This document shows positions 22,246 through 29,234 of a DNA stretch of 58,102 bases, piece by piece (position 1 is the stretch's first letter; each line of letters starts with the position of its first letter). The DNA comes from DASRBO01 sp035653595. Lineage in GTDB: Bacteria; Actinomycetota; Acidimicrobiia; Acidimicrobiales; JAJPHE01. Below the pieces are notes generated by a model. It was not told where the DNA came from, searched no databases, and worked only from the letters and a program-made list of their open reading frames with translations. Position numbers and translations under genes: made by a program. The stretch spans positions 1 through 58,102 of the forward strand of contig DASRBO010000103.1 in NCBI GenBank assembly GCA_035653595.1, written 5' to 3'.

Positions 22246-23423
22246 ATGGCGTCGAGCAGCGCGCGGTAACCCTCGAGAGAGGGCGGACTTGCCAGGAGCC
22301 CCGGAACCTCACGCTCGGCCAGCTGGCGGCGTTCCGAGTCCTCGCTGTAGAGGGCGACCTCGATCCGGGTCGCCAGCCAGTTCTGGGCCGCGGAGATGGC
22401 CGTGGTGAACATCCCCATGCCCAGAGGCGGCGGGTCCGGGCACGCTCGCCGGTAGCCGGCCATGAACGCTCGGGCCACACCCGGGTCCTCGACGGTGTGG
22501 AACGCCGCCAGGCAGTCGCCCAGCTCCTGGCGCTTAGGTATGGCGCCGGCGTGATCCCAGCCCAGGACGACCGACACTCCGCCCGGTCCCGGTCGCACGT
22601 TGTCGGGCACGAACCACCGCTTGGAGAGGATCACCGGCTCGTCGGAGAGGTCCTCACACGCCGATGCCACTTCGACCAGGCCTGGAATCGCCTGCTCGAG
22701 CCGGGTAGCCCAGGCGGCGCCGGCCCGGGCGGCCCGGGCGACCAGGAGGCGCCACTGCTCCTCGGAGCGCTGCCAGCTGAGCCACCGCGCCTGGATGGAG
22801 TCCGTAGGCGAAGCGGCGACGGACTGCTCGGTCGGGAGGGCCAGGCGGTGGAGAACACCGAGCACCTCCCCCGCCGTCGACGCCACCGTCGGCGTCGCGT
22901 CCAGAGAAGCCGGACCGAGCTTGATGTGCTCGTGCACCCGCCACCGGCGTTCCCCCAAGGTGACAAGCACCTCCCCTTGGCGACTGCGCACCGGTCGGGG
23001 AGTCACGACCCCGGCCGAGCGGGCTGCCTCGACCAGACGGACCTGGTCGGAGAGGCCGACCTCGGACACCGGGGTCCAGTCGAACAGCTCGGTGGCGGCC
23101 CAGGTGCCGGAGTCGGTAGGGAGCAGCCAGATCTCGCCTGCCCACGCCTGTTCGGCGCCAACCATCTCTCCGGTCGGCGTACCGAGGTCGAAGGCGTCAG
23201 CCAGCCGGTTGGCGGTATCCGGGTGGACCGTCTTCTGGTTGTGAAGCACCCGGTCCACCTCCGCCTTGAGCTCGGACCAGGTTCGGAAGCCGTACTCCTC
23301 GGCCAGCTCGGACTGGGCGTCGGCCAGGGTGGCCGCCGGGTCGGTGGCCCGCCGACGGCTGTGGAGATCCTTTGCCTGCTGACGCAGGTGATCGAGGCTC
23401 GGACGCTTGGGAAGGACCTTCAT
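22239..23423 (-). CDS. Hypothetical protein: ankyrin-associated N-terminal motif plus phosphotransferase-like domain
   Basis: 394 aa. The first 60 residues (PKRPSLDHLRQQAKDLHSRR ... EEYGFRTWSELKAEVD) are the short helical module that heads many bacterial ankyrin-repeat proteins. The rest has the layout of an aminoglycoside/choline-kinase-like fold: VHEHIKLGP near 145, GEVLGVLHRLALP near 167, and an aspartate-rich late part (LGWDHAGAIPKRQELGDCL). The catalytic HxD-N motif is not clear, so activity is doubtful. SD GAGGTG precedes the ATG by about 6 nt. The 229 bp between it and the upstream DUF385 gene hold nothing I can identify. Function unknown. Confidence 0.65.
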   Translation of the reverse strand: MKVLPKRPSLDHLRQQAKDLHSRRRATDPAATLADAQSELAEEYGFRTWSELKAEVDRVLHNQKTVHPDTANRLADAFDLGTPTGEMVGAEQAWAGEIWLLPTDSGTWAATELFDWTPVSEVGLSDQVRLVEAARSAGVVTPRPVRSRQGEVLVTLGERRWRVHEHIKLGPASLDATPTVASTAGEVLGVLHRLALPTEQSVAASPTDSIQARWLSWQRSEEQWRLLVARAARAGAAWATRLEQAIPGLVEVASACEDLSDEPVILSKRWFVPDNVRPGPGGVSVVLGWDHAGAIPKRQELGDCLAAFHTVEDPGVARAFMAGYRRACPDPPPLGMGMFTTAISAAQNWLATRIEVALYSEDSERRQLAEREVPGLLASPPSLEGYRALLDAIT

Positions 23424-23652
23424 GGAACACCTCGCTCCGTCGCCCGGACTCGCACGGGCGCATCGTGAGCATCAGTGCCCATCGGACCTTCAACAGCGAG
23501 GTCGGGTTCAACCCTTCCGGCGAGTCTCGACGCTGCCCCCAAGCGCTGGCGGGACGGTACCCAGCCCGTCCGGTCCCGTCAAGGGTCGAGCTGGACCGGA
23601 CATCGGCCGATGCCGGCGCCTCAGCCTGGCCCGGCACGGCCCGCCACGAGCC

Positions 23653-24060
23653 TCAGGCCGGAGTGGTCCCTCCCGTGGCGCGTGCCGATTCGGCTCGGGC
23701 CGGCTCGATGGCCACCGGCTGTCCCCATTCGATGAGATCGGCGAGGGTCCGGCCGATGTCGGTCCCTCTTACTGCCCCCTTGGCCCGCTCGGCCTCGTAC
23801 GGCTCGGTGACCACCCGAGCCCGGGCATCGAGCTCCTCGCCCCCGTCGACCCTGATCTTGACCCTGGGCTCGGCGATGATGTTCCTCACCCAGTCGGCTC
23901 TCGTGCCCCGCTCCTCGATCAGGTAGATGACCTCGGGTAGGACAGCGAACACCAACCACCACTTCTTACGCCGTTCACCGGTGCGGCGTCCGGTCGTGGC
24001 CACGTGCAGCAGCGGCTTCGAGTTCCAACCAGTGAGGTCCTCGCCGTCCCAGTCGGGCAC
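23653..24060 (-). CDS. DUF385/Ddn-family deazaflavin (F420)-dependent nitroreductase-like protein
   Basis: 135 aa from a GTG at 24060. The split-barrel pattern of the F420-binding family is visible: LLHVATTGRRTGERRKKWWL (about 17-36), then VIYLIEERGTRADWVRNIIA, where the W-x-x-N segment contacts the cofactor, and PRVKIRVDG. A small acidic/Ala-rich tail follows. Members reduce nitroimidazoles, quinones or esters with F420H2. The start was chosen to avoid overlap with the divergent DinB gene at 24118; longer in-frame reading is a shadow. Presence implies an F420-making host, in line with an actinobacterium. Confidence 0.8.
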   Translation of the reverse strand: MPDWDGEDLTGWNSKPLLHVATTGRRTGERRKKWWLVFAVLPEVIYLIEERGTRADWVRNIIAEPRVKIRVDGGEELDARARVVTEPYEAERAKGAVRGTDIGRTLADLIEWGQPVAIEPARAESARATGGTTPA

Positions 24061-24117
24061 CGCCGGATCCGACGAGACCCCTGTCGCGGCTCTCCGCCAC
24101 GGCGGTACCCTCGGTCC

Positions 24118-24615
24118 ATGGCGCCGGCGCAGACCGGATGCAGAGAGTGCGGCTTCGACTGGGACGCCCCGCCGGCGGAGTTGACCGACATCCTCCGCCA
24201 GATCGCCCGGGCGCTCCCGAGCAGGCTCGGGATAGCGCAACAGGCGGACACCACGGCGGCGCGGCCGGCTCCGGGGGTGTGGTCGCGCCAGGAATACCTG
24301 GGCCACATCGGCGACGTGCTGGTGTGGTACCGGGGCCGCATCGAGGGGGTGCTGGCGGAGGACCGCCCCGTCATGGTCGGCCTGGACTGGGCTCTTGAGA
24401 CCGATCGGCGCCGTTACGACCGCCAGCCGCCCGAGCGGCTGATGTCTGTCGCCGTCGCCTCCCTCCGTGGCCTCGCTGAGATGTTGGATGGCCTCAACGA
24501 AGGACAATGGGCCCGGCGCGGCATCGGTAGCGAAGGCCAGGAGCGAACCGTGCTCATGCTGGCTCGGAGGGCGGTGCACGAGGCCCACCATCACCTGGGC
24601 GACCTGGGCCCCTGA
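24118..24615 (+). CDS. DinB-family protein with N-terminal CxxC
   Basis: 165 aa. It opens with CRECGFDWDAPPAEL, a motif that marks an actinobacterial DinB subgroup. The helix with WSRQEYLGHIGDVLVWYRGR (about 60) and the C-terminal VHEAHHHLGDLG (about 155) supply the metal-site histidines of the DinB fold. Likely a small metal-dependent transferase or hydrolase of unknown substrate; the N-terminal cysteines may bind zinc. The ATG was chosen because it begins the conserved MAPAQTGCRECG lead and lies 57 bp from the divergent DUF385 start. Its 3' end overlaps the convergent glycosyltransferase-like gene by 25 bp. Confidence 0.78.
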   Translation: MAPAQTGCRECGFDWDAPPAELTDILRQIARALPSRLGIAQQADTTAARPAPGVWSRQEYLGHIGDVLVWYRGRIEGVLAEDRPVMVGLDWALETDRRRYDRQPPERLMSVAVASLRGLAEMLDGLNEGQWARRGIGSEGQERTVLMLARRAVHEAHHHLGDLGP

Positions 24616-25391
24616 CGACCCCGGTCCGCCCCGGCCCGTCGGCCAGGGCCGGTGGGCAGGAACCGCACCATCGCCCGGGCGTGCCCGGCGGCGATCTCGA
24701 TCCGATGGATCCAGGAGGCGGGGTCGCCGTCGCGGCGGTCACGGTCCTCGTCGAAGTCGCTGGTGGTCAGGTAGCTGAGGCCGTCGGCGGCGAAGTACCC
24801 GACGGAGAAGCCCAACGCCTCGGCCAGCAGGGGCCAGGTCACGTCATTGGCCAGACTGTCCTCGCTGCACTGCTCGACGATGGCCCGCGCCGCGCCGCCC
24901 GACAGCCTCCGGATGGCGAACATCAGGTCCCACGTCCGGCCGGTGATGAGACCGTAGACATGGTTGACCAGCCGCTCGGTCTCCTGGAGCCGCGCCGGCG
25001 AGGAGGCGAAGGCCGCATCCGAACGCCCGACCACCAAAAGGTCCGTCCCCGGCTGGGCGGCCAGGCACAACTCCAGCTCGCCGCGGTCGGCCTCGACCCA
25101 CCTCAACACGTGGTCCAGGTCGGAGTACAGCACCGCCGGGGCGCCGGCGTCGATGGCCAGCCGCACCGACTCCCGCCTGGCCCATCCGATGCGGCCACCG
25201 TCGGCGGCATGCCTCGACGAGACGCAGCTCAATCCGCCCAGTGCGTCGAAAATCCTCCCGTCGGTAGCATCAGTGCCGGCCACGGCGACGCCGGCGAAGA
25301 CGCCGCCGAGGGCTTCGAGGTCACGCTCCACGCCGGCCAGCATCCGTCCCGCCGGGTCGTGGACCGTCACGGCCAACCACGCAGTTGCCAC
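24591..25391 (-). CDS. Glycosyltransferase-like protein (putative nucleotide-diphospho-sugar fold)
   Basis: 266 aa. The first half reads as an alpha/beta nucleotide-sugar-binding fold: LAVTVHDPAGRMLAGVERDL at the start and APAVLYSDLDHVLRWVEAD near 88-106, where SDLDH supplies a DxD-like metal motif. The second half is helical with a basic Arg/Gly/Pro tail after about 245. I do not recognise a named family. The GTG start immediately follows the NUDIX stop codon (TAG then GTG, no gap), so it is the third gene of the Rex-box operon nuoF-like - NUDIX - this gene. Its 3' end overlaps the convergent DinB gene. Confidence 0.6.
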   Translation of the reverse strand: MATAWLAVTVHDPAGRMLAGVERDLEALGGVFAGVAVAGTDATDGRIFDALGGLSCVSSRHAADGGRIGWARRESVRLAIDAGAPAVLYSDLDHVLRWVEADRGELELCLAAQPGTDLLVVGRSDAAFASSPARLQETERLVNHVYGLITGRTWDLMFAIRRLSGGAARAIVEQCSEDSLANDVTWPLLAEALGFSVGYFAADGLSYLTTSDFDEDRDRRDGDPASWIHRIEIAAGHARAMVRFLPTGPGRRAGADRGRQGPRSPR

Positions 25392-25952
25392 CTAGTCGCC
25401 GACGATAGTGGCGGCCATGACCTGGCCCAGCGCCGCCTCGTAGAGCCACGACCAACGCTGCACCCACTCGAGGGCCCGGGCCTCCGCCGGGGCGAAGAGG
25501 GCCGCCTCGGTCGCCTCCGTCCCCGGCCGGGGCGACTGGTCCGCCTCGATCCTGGCGCTGAAGAAGACCTGGTACCCGGTGGGCAACGGGTACGGCCACT
25601 CCTCCGGCGCCTCGTCCAGCATGGTTATGCGCTGCAGGCCGACCGGGCCGAGGATGCGCACCCGGCAGCCGCCCTCCTCGGCGGCCTCCCGGACCGCCGT
25701 GTCCACCGCCGCCTCGCCCGGCTCGCGGTGGCCCCCGGTCGGGTGCCAGTCGCGGTCCGCCAGCCGGACCAGCAGGATGCGGTCCTGGTGGTCGAAGGCC
25801 ATGGCGAAGGCGGCGCTGACCAGCCCGTCGGGGGGCACCCACGAGCTCAGCACCGTTTCGACCCTGAGGCGGTGGCCGGAGAGCTCGAACTCGACGTCGT
25901 CGACGACCGACTCGACGCCACCAGCCGGTGCCTCGTGGGCCGGGTCACCCAT
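25392..25952 (-). CDS. NUDIX hydrolase
   Basis: 186 aa. The Nudix box GX5EX7REUXEEXGU is complete at residues 74-96 (GHREPGE ... REAAEEGGC), so the pyrophosphohydrolase metal site should work. The flanking VSAAFAMAFDHQDRILLVRL strand and late LFAPAEARALEW helix are ordinary for the family. The nucleotide substrate is not readable. The ATG overlaps the nuoF-like gene by 8 bases, with AGGAAGG upstream, and was preferred to a TTG at 25973. Co-transcription with a flavoprotein behind a Rex operator raises the possibility of an NAD(H)-related substrate; that is inference. Confidence 0.85.
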   Translation of the reverse strand: MGDPAHEAPAGGVESVVDDVEFELSGHRLRVETVLSSWVPPDGLVSAAFAMAFDHQDRILLVRLADRDWHPTGGHREPGEAAVDTAVREAAEEGGCRVRILGPVGLQRITMLDEAPEEWPYPLPTGYQVFFSARIEADQSPRPGTEATEAALFAPAEARALEWVQRWSWLYEAALGQVMAATIVGD

Positions 25953-27291
25953 AGGGGCAGCCGCCTTCCTCAATGTGGGCCAGGTAGTCGTCCCTGAACC
26001 GCCACAGGCTGGAGTCGACGGGCGACACAGCCGAGGGACCGAGCGGGCAGATGGTGCTCTGGGCGTAGGGGAAGGCCACGGCGGGCTCGTTGCGCTCGGG
26101 CCGGGGCGGATGCGGAAAGGGCCCGGGCGAGATGTTGTCGCCCACGTCGAGCAGGAGCTCGAGGTCCTCCTTGCGCCCGGCCCCGGCTTCGATTCGGCGC
26201 ATGACCCGCTCCAACCACGAGGTGCCCTCGCGGCATGGGGTGCACTGGCCGCAGGACTCGCGGGCGAAGAACCGCACCAGCCGCCAGGCCGACCGGACCG
26301 GGCAGGATGTCTCGTCCAGCACCATCACGCCGGACCCGAGGGACGACCCGTTGGCGGAGACCTCGTCCCCGTCCAGGTGCAGGTCCAGTTGCTCGGGGAA
26401 GAACCAGGAGAACGAGGCGCCCGGGATGAACGCCCGCACTGCAGCGCCGTTCGGGATGCCTCCACCCAGGCGGTCGTCGTACAGCAGGTCGGCGAAGGTC
26501 GGGTGGTGCATCTCGACCTCGTAGGTCCCCGGGCGGTTTATCCGTCCCGACAGGCAGAACAGCCGGGTCCCGGAGAAGCGACCGCCGCCGTAGGCCGAGT
26601 AGGCGGCTCCGCCGTGGGTGACGATCCACGGCAGGGTGGCCAGGGTCTCGACGTTGTTGACGATGGTCGGCTGCCCGTACAGCCCCCGCACGGCCGGAAA
26701 GTTGGGCGGTTTGATCCGGGGGAAGCCCCGCTTGCCCTCGAGGCTCTCGATGAGGGCGGTCTCCTCACCGCAGATGTAGGCGCCAGCGCCGGGGTGGATG
26801 ACCAGCTCGCAGCTGAACCCGGAGCCGAAGATGTCGGCCCCGGCCGCCCCGTGGGCGTAGGCCTCGGCGACTGCCTGCTCGAGCCGCTCCAGGGCCAGGG
26901 CGAACTCCCCCCGCACGTACAAGAAGACGATCGGCGCCCCGATCACGTAGGCGCACAGCAGGGCTCCTTCGAGCACCTGATGGGGATCACGCTCGAGCAG
27001 CATCCGGTCCTTGAAGAAGCCCGGCTCGCTCTCGTCGCCGTTCACCACCAGGTAGCGGGGCTCGCCCGGGCCGAGCAGATCCCACTTCGAGGCGGTCGGG
27101 AACGCCGCTCCTCCGCTCCGTCCGGTGAGGCCGGAGGCGCGGACCTCGTCGTGGACAGCAGCGGGCGACATCTCCAGCACCGCCCGCCGAAGAGCGGTGT
27201 AGCCGCCGTCTCCCACATACCGGGCGAGGTGGTAGGCATCGGCCTCGTCCAGTCGGGCCGACACGATCCTCGGCGTGTCCCGCAGCGCCAC
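25945..27291 (-). CDS. Stand-alone NuoF-like NADH:acceptor oxidoreductase flavoprotein subunit
   Basis: 448 aa from the GTG at 27291 (SD GGAGG nine bases before). FMN/NADH region: GRSGGAAFPTASKW (classical GRGGAGFP altered), NGDESEPGFFKDR and AYICGEETALIESLEGKRG. The N3 4Fe-4S cluster ligands are ESCGQCTPCREGT plus a later TIC. Compared with NuoF there is an extra Pro-rich stretch of about 25 residues (PGPFPHPPRPERNEPAVAFP) between DNIS and the last cysteine. No nuoE or other complex I genes are present, so the electron acceptor is unknown; formate dehydrogenase or hydrogenase diaphorase use is possible. A GTG at 27324 inside the Rex operator would add 11 residues. First gene of an operon with NUDIX and a GT-like gene. 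Confidence 0.85.
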   Translation of the reverse strand: MALRDTPRIVSARLDEADAYHLARYVGDGGYTALRRAVLEMSPAAVHDEVRASGLTGRSGGAAFPTASKWDLLGPGEPRYLVVNGDESEPGFFKDRMLLERDPHQVLEGALLCAYVIGAPIVFLYVRGEFALALERLEQAVAEAYAHGAAGADIFGSGFSCELVIHPGAGAYICGEETALIESLEGKRGFPRIKPPNFPAVRGLYGQPTIVNNVETLATLPWIVTHGGAAYSAYGGGRFSGTRLFCLSGRINRPGTYEVEMHHPTFADLLYDDRLGGGIPNGAAVRAFIPGASFSWFFPEQLDLHLDGDEVSANGSSLGSGVMVLDETSCPVRSAWRLVRFFARESCGQCTPCREGTSWLERVMRRIEAGAGRKEDLELLLDVGDNISPGPFPHPPRPERNEPAVAFPYAQSTICPLGPSAVSPVDSSLWRFRDDYLAHIEEGGCPYG

Positions 27292-27308
27292 GATCCGCCA
27301 CCTCCGCC

Positions 27309-27326
27309 TTGTGAAGGCTTTCACAA
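27309..27326. promoter_or_regulatory. Rex operator TTGTGAA-N4-TTCACAA
   Basis: The 18-bp sequence TTGTGAAGGCTTTCACAA matches the consensus operator of the NADH-sensing repressor Rex at all 14 specified positions, and one more C/G pair extends it to 20 bp. It lies 18 bp upstream of the nuoF-like GTG and just downstream of the likely transcription start. Binding would repress the operon until NADH rises. Confidence 0.85.
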
Positions 27327-27335
27327 GACACCTCG

Positions 27336-27365
27336 ATGCTGTCGTCAGGCGGCGGCGCCCGTCAA
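27336..27365 (-). promoter_or_regulatory. Candidate promoter of the nuoF-like operon
   Basis: On the minus strand TTGACG (27365-27360) is followed after 18 bp by CAGCAT (27341-27336), which would start transcription near 27329, directly before the Rex operator. The -35 is good, the -10 weak, so this is a moderate call. Confidence 0.45.
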
Positions 27366-27452
27366 GTCGGGGGGCCGGACCCGGTCCGTATGGCCGGGGC
27401 GGCTGCCACCGACGGCCACGGAGGAAGGCCGAGGAGGCACGGCGAGGTCAAC

Positions 27453-27932
27453 CTAGGCAACAGGGGGATCGAACAGCTGGAGCTCCTCGTCGCCGGGCGG
27501 CTGGAAGATTCTGGCCCACTGTTCGAAATGAGCCCGCGCCATGGGCGCGGCTGTCCACTCGCCGGACGCATTGCGGTGTTCGGCTCTCCGGATCAACTCC
27601 TCCAAGGGGACGTCGAGGTAGTGCAGCTCCACTCCCACCCCCAACGCTCGAGCCCCGAGCCGCTTCTCGTCCCGTTCGACTCGCGCCCAGTGCCCCCACT
27701 CCAGGATGACGCTCTGGCCCATAGCCAGAAGATCCCGGGTGAGGGCCCACAGCTGACCTTCGACGCGCACGCGGAACTCGTCGTCCCAGACATCGCCACC
27801 CAGTCGGGTCACCCACTCGTCCTTGTCCAACCTGATGGCCCCTATCTTCGGCGCCATCCGGCGAGCCAAGGTCGACTTGCCCGCGGCCGGAAGGCCGCAG
27901 ATCAGCACGAGGCGCGTCGGTGAGGTCACCAT
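27453..27932 (-). CDS. P-loop kinase-like AAA protein
   Basis: 159 aa. Walker A GLPAAGKST at 13-21, an LDKDEWVTRLGG segment near 34 and a Walker-B-like QSVILEWGHW near 73, then a lid with RRAEHRNASGEW near 113. This is the small-molecule or nucleotide kinase layout shared by gluconate kinases, chloramphenicol phosphotransferase and zeta toxins. The substrate cannot be told. No antitoxin-like partner is adjacent, so a toxin role is not supported. ATG start at 27932. It lies upstream of the nuoF-like operon on the same strand, but 128 bp containing the Rex operator and a promoter separate them. Confidence 0.8.
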   Translation of the reverse strand: MVTSPTRLVLICGLPAAGKSTLARRMAPKIGAIRLDKDEWVTRLGGDVWDDEFRVRVEGQLWALTRDLLAMGQSVILEWGHWARVERDEKRLGARALGVGVELHYLDVPLEELIRRAEHRNASGEWTAAPMARAHFEQWARIFQPPGDEELQLFDPPVA

Positions 27933-27996
27933 GCGCTACGGCAACTCGAGCGGGCCCGACCCATCGGGCCCATGCCCCGATCGCCGACCGCCCAGG

Positions 27997-28593
27997 TCAC
28001 CCGTCCCAGACCTCCTCGTCGACGCCATGGGACCAGGTGAAGGTGCCCGGATCGATGACCGCGCCGACCTCGAGGCCCTCGATTCGAACCTCGGCGCCGG
28101 GCTGTGAGGCCTCGCGCAGGCTCATGATCATCCCGGTCGCCTCGTCGGCGACAATCCTCAGCGTTGCCCCGCCCCTCCCGGCCATGGCCTCGGCGACCAG
28201 GGCCGGCCGGTCTTCGAGGACCGTCCTCTCCGCCACCATGCCCTCGGCGGTGGCAAGCCCGCTCAGCAGCCGCGGATGGATCAGAGCCTGCGGGTCGGGG
28301 AGGGCGTAGACGTACCGGTTGTGGTAGCGGGTGATTCGGTCCCGCTCCACATAGACGGTGGTGTCGCCGTCGGTGACGAGGCTGCGTCGGCCGTCGTCGA
28401 GGAGCCACGAGCGATCCCCGTCGTGCAGGAACCTGGTGACCGTCCCGTCGGCCGTGTTGCGGCAGGCACCGGATACGGCGGGCTTCGGCTCGCTGAGCAG
28501 GATGGCGACCAGCTCCGACCAGCTCGGCAGGACCCGGCCCCCGTCGGCGGCAGTCACCGCCGAAGTGTGCCGGTTGTCCCCGACGGGCGCCAC
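27997..28593 (-). CDS. Hypothetical protein, LolA/RseB-like fold suspected
   Basis: 198 aa. The body has alternating strands typical of lipoprotein-localisation-like folds: GTVTRFLHDGDRSWLLDDG, then SLVTDGDTTVYVERDRITRY, and a late ATLRIVADEATGMIMSLRE followed by EVRIEGLEVGAVIDPGTF. Such domains occur in sigma-factor regulators and LolA-like proteins, but there is no signal peptide or TM helix here, so a cytoplasmic role is more likely. The GTG start is uncertain; the GTG 13 codons later is a possible alternative. Function unknown. Confidence 0.55.
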   Translation of the reverse strand: MAPVGDNRHTSAVTAADGGRVLPSWSELVAILLSEPKPAVSGACRNTADGTVTRFLHDGDRSWLLDDGRRSLVTDGDTTVYVERDRITRYHNRYVYALPDPQALIHPRLLSGLATAEGMVAERTVLEDRPALVAEAMAGRGGATLRIVADEATGMIMSLREASQPGAEVRIEGLEVGAVIDPGTFTWSHGVDEEVWDG

Positions 28594-28626
28594 CCGCCCG
28601 GCCCCTCTGCGCCGTTGACTTGGGCC

Positions 28627-29160
28627 CTACCGCGGGGTCCAGGGCTGCCAGCGGCGGACCGCTCGTCGCCGGCCGTACGGGCCTCCCCGATCTAGGAGCG
28701 TCCAGCCGGCCGAGTCGGGGAAGCGGTAGGTCAGTCTGCGCCTCGGCCAGCCGGTGAGCTCCTCCTGGAACTCGCCCGCCACGAGGTGGGTCGCCTTGCG
28801 CCGCAGCTCGTCCACCAGAGCGTTCGGGTCCTCGTCACAGGCATCGCAGCCGCAACGCGGCAGCACCTCGACATGCCAGTCACCCAGGCGGACGTACAGA
28901 CCCGGCAAGTCCGTGTAGACCACCGTCAGGGCTCCGGCCGATTCGGCCAGAGGCCGCAGTCGGACAACCGCAGTGCCGCGGCTGCCGGCCAGCTGGGGAT
29001 CGAGCTCGGCACCACCGCTGGTCCGCTCGACCTGGTACTGCCTCTCGAGACGCTCGAGCAACTCGTCGGCGGCGTCGTGGAGCGCCGAGTACCTGGCCGG
29101 GTCGGTCACCCTGCCGTAGGGCGCTCCAGGGTGGTCGGCGCCCTGCCCGCTGGAGCTCAT
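28627..29160 (-). CDS. DUF6226-like protein
   Basis: 177 aa, soluble. The diagnostic piece is CGCDACDEDPNALVDELRR near 105-123, a cysteine cluster next to an acidic stretch that I associate with the actinobacterial DUF6226 family (from memory, function unknown). Before it, DWHVEVLPR and LTVVYTDLPGLYVRLG give beta strands; the C-terminus is Trp/Arg-rich. The three cysteines could bind a metal. ATG start at 29160. The 74 bp to the downstream E1 gene contain no visible site. Confidence 0.65.
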   Translation of the reverse strand: MSSSGQGADHPGAPYGRVTDPARYSALHDAADELLERLERQYQVERTSGGAELDPQLAGSRGTAVVRLRPLAESAGALTVVYTDLPGLYVRLGDWHVEVLPRCGCDACDEDPNALVDELRRKATHLVAGEFQEELTGWPRRRLTYRFPDSAGWTLLDRGGPYGRRRAVRRWQPWTPR

Positions 29161-29234
29161 CGATCAGCCGCGGTCATCTCGCGGCGGCCCAGGACCGCCT
29201 CCTGTCCGGGGCGGGGCGGGCGGTCGGCCAAGGC

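Noticed and set aside
27453..27932. Zeta-toxin-type toxin-antitoxin system
   Set aside because: The kinase fold fits many small-molecule kinases and no small antitoxin gene is adjacent.
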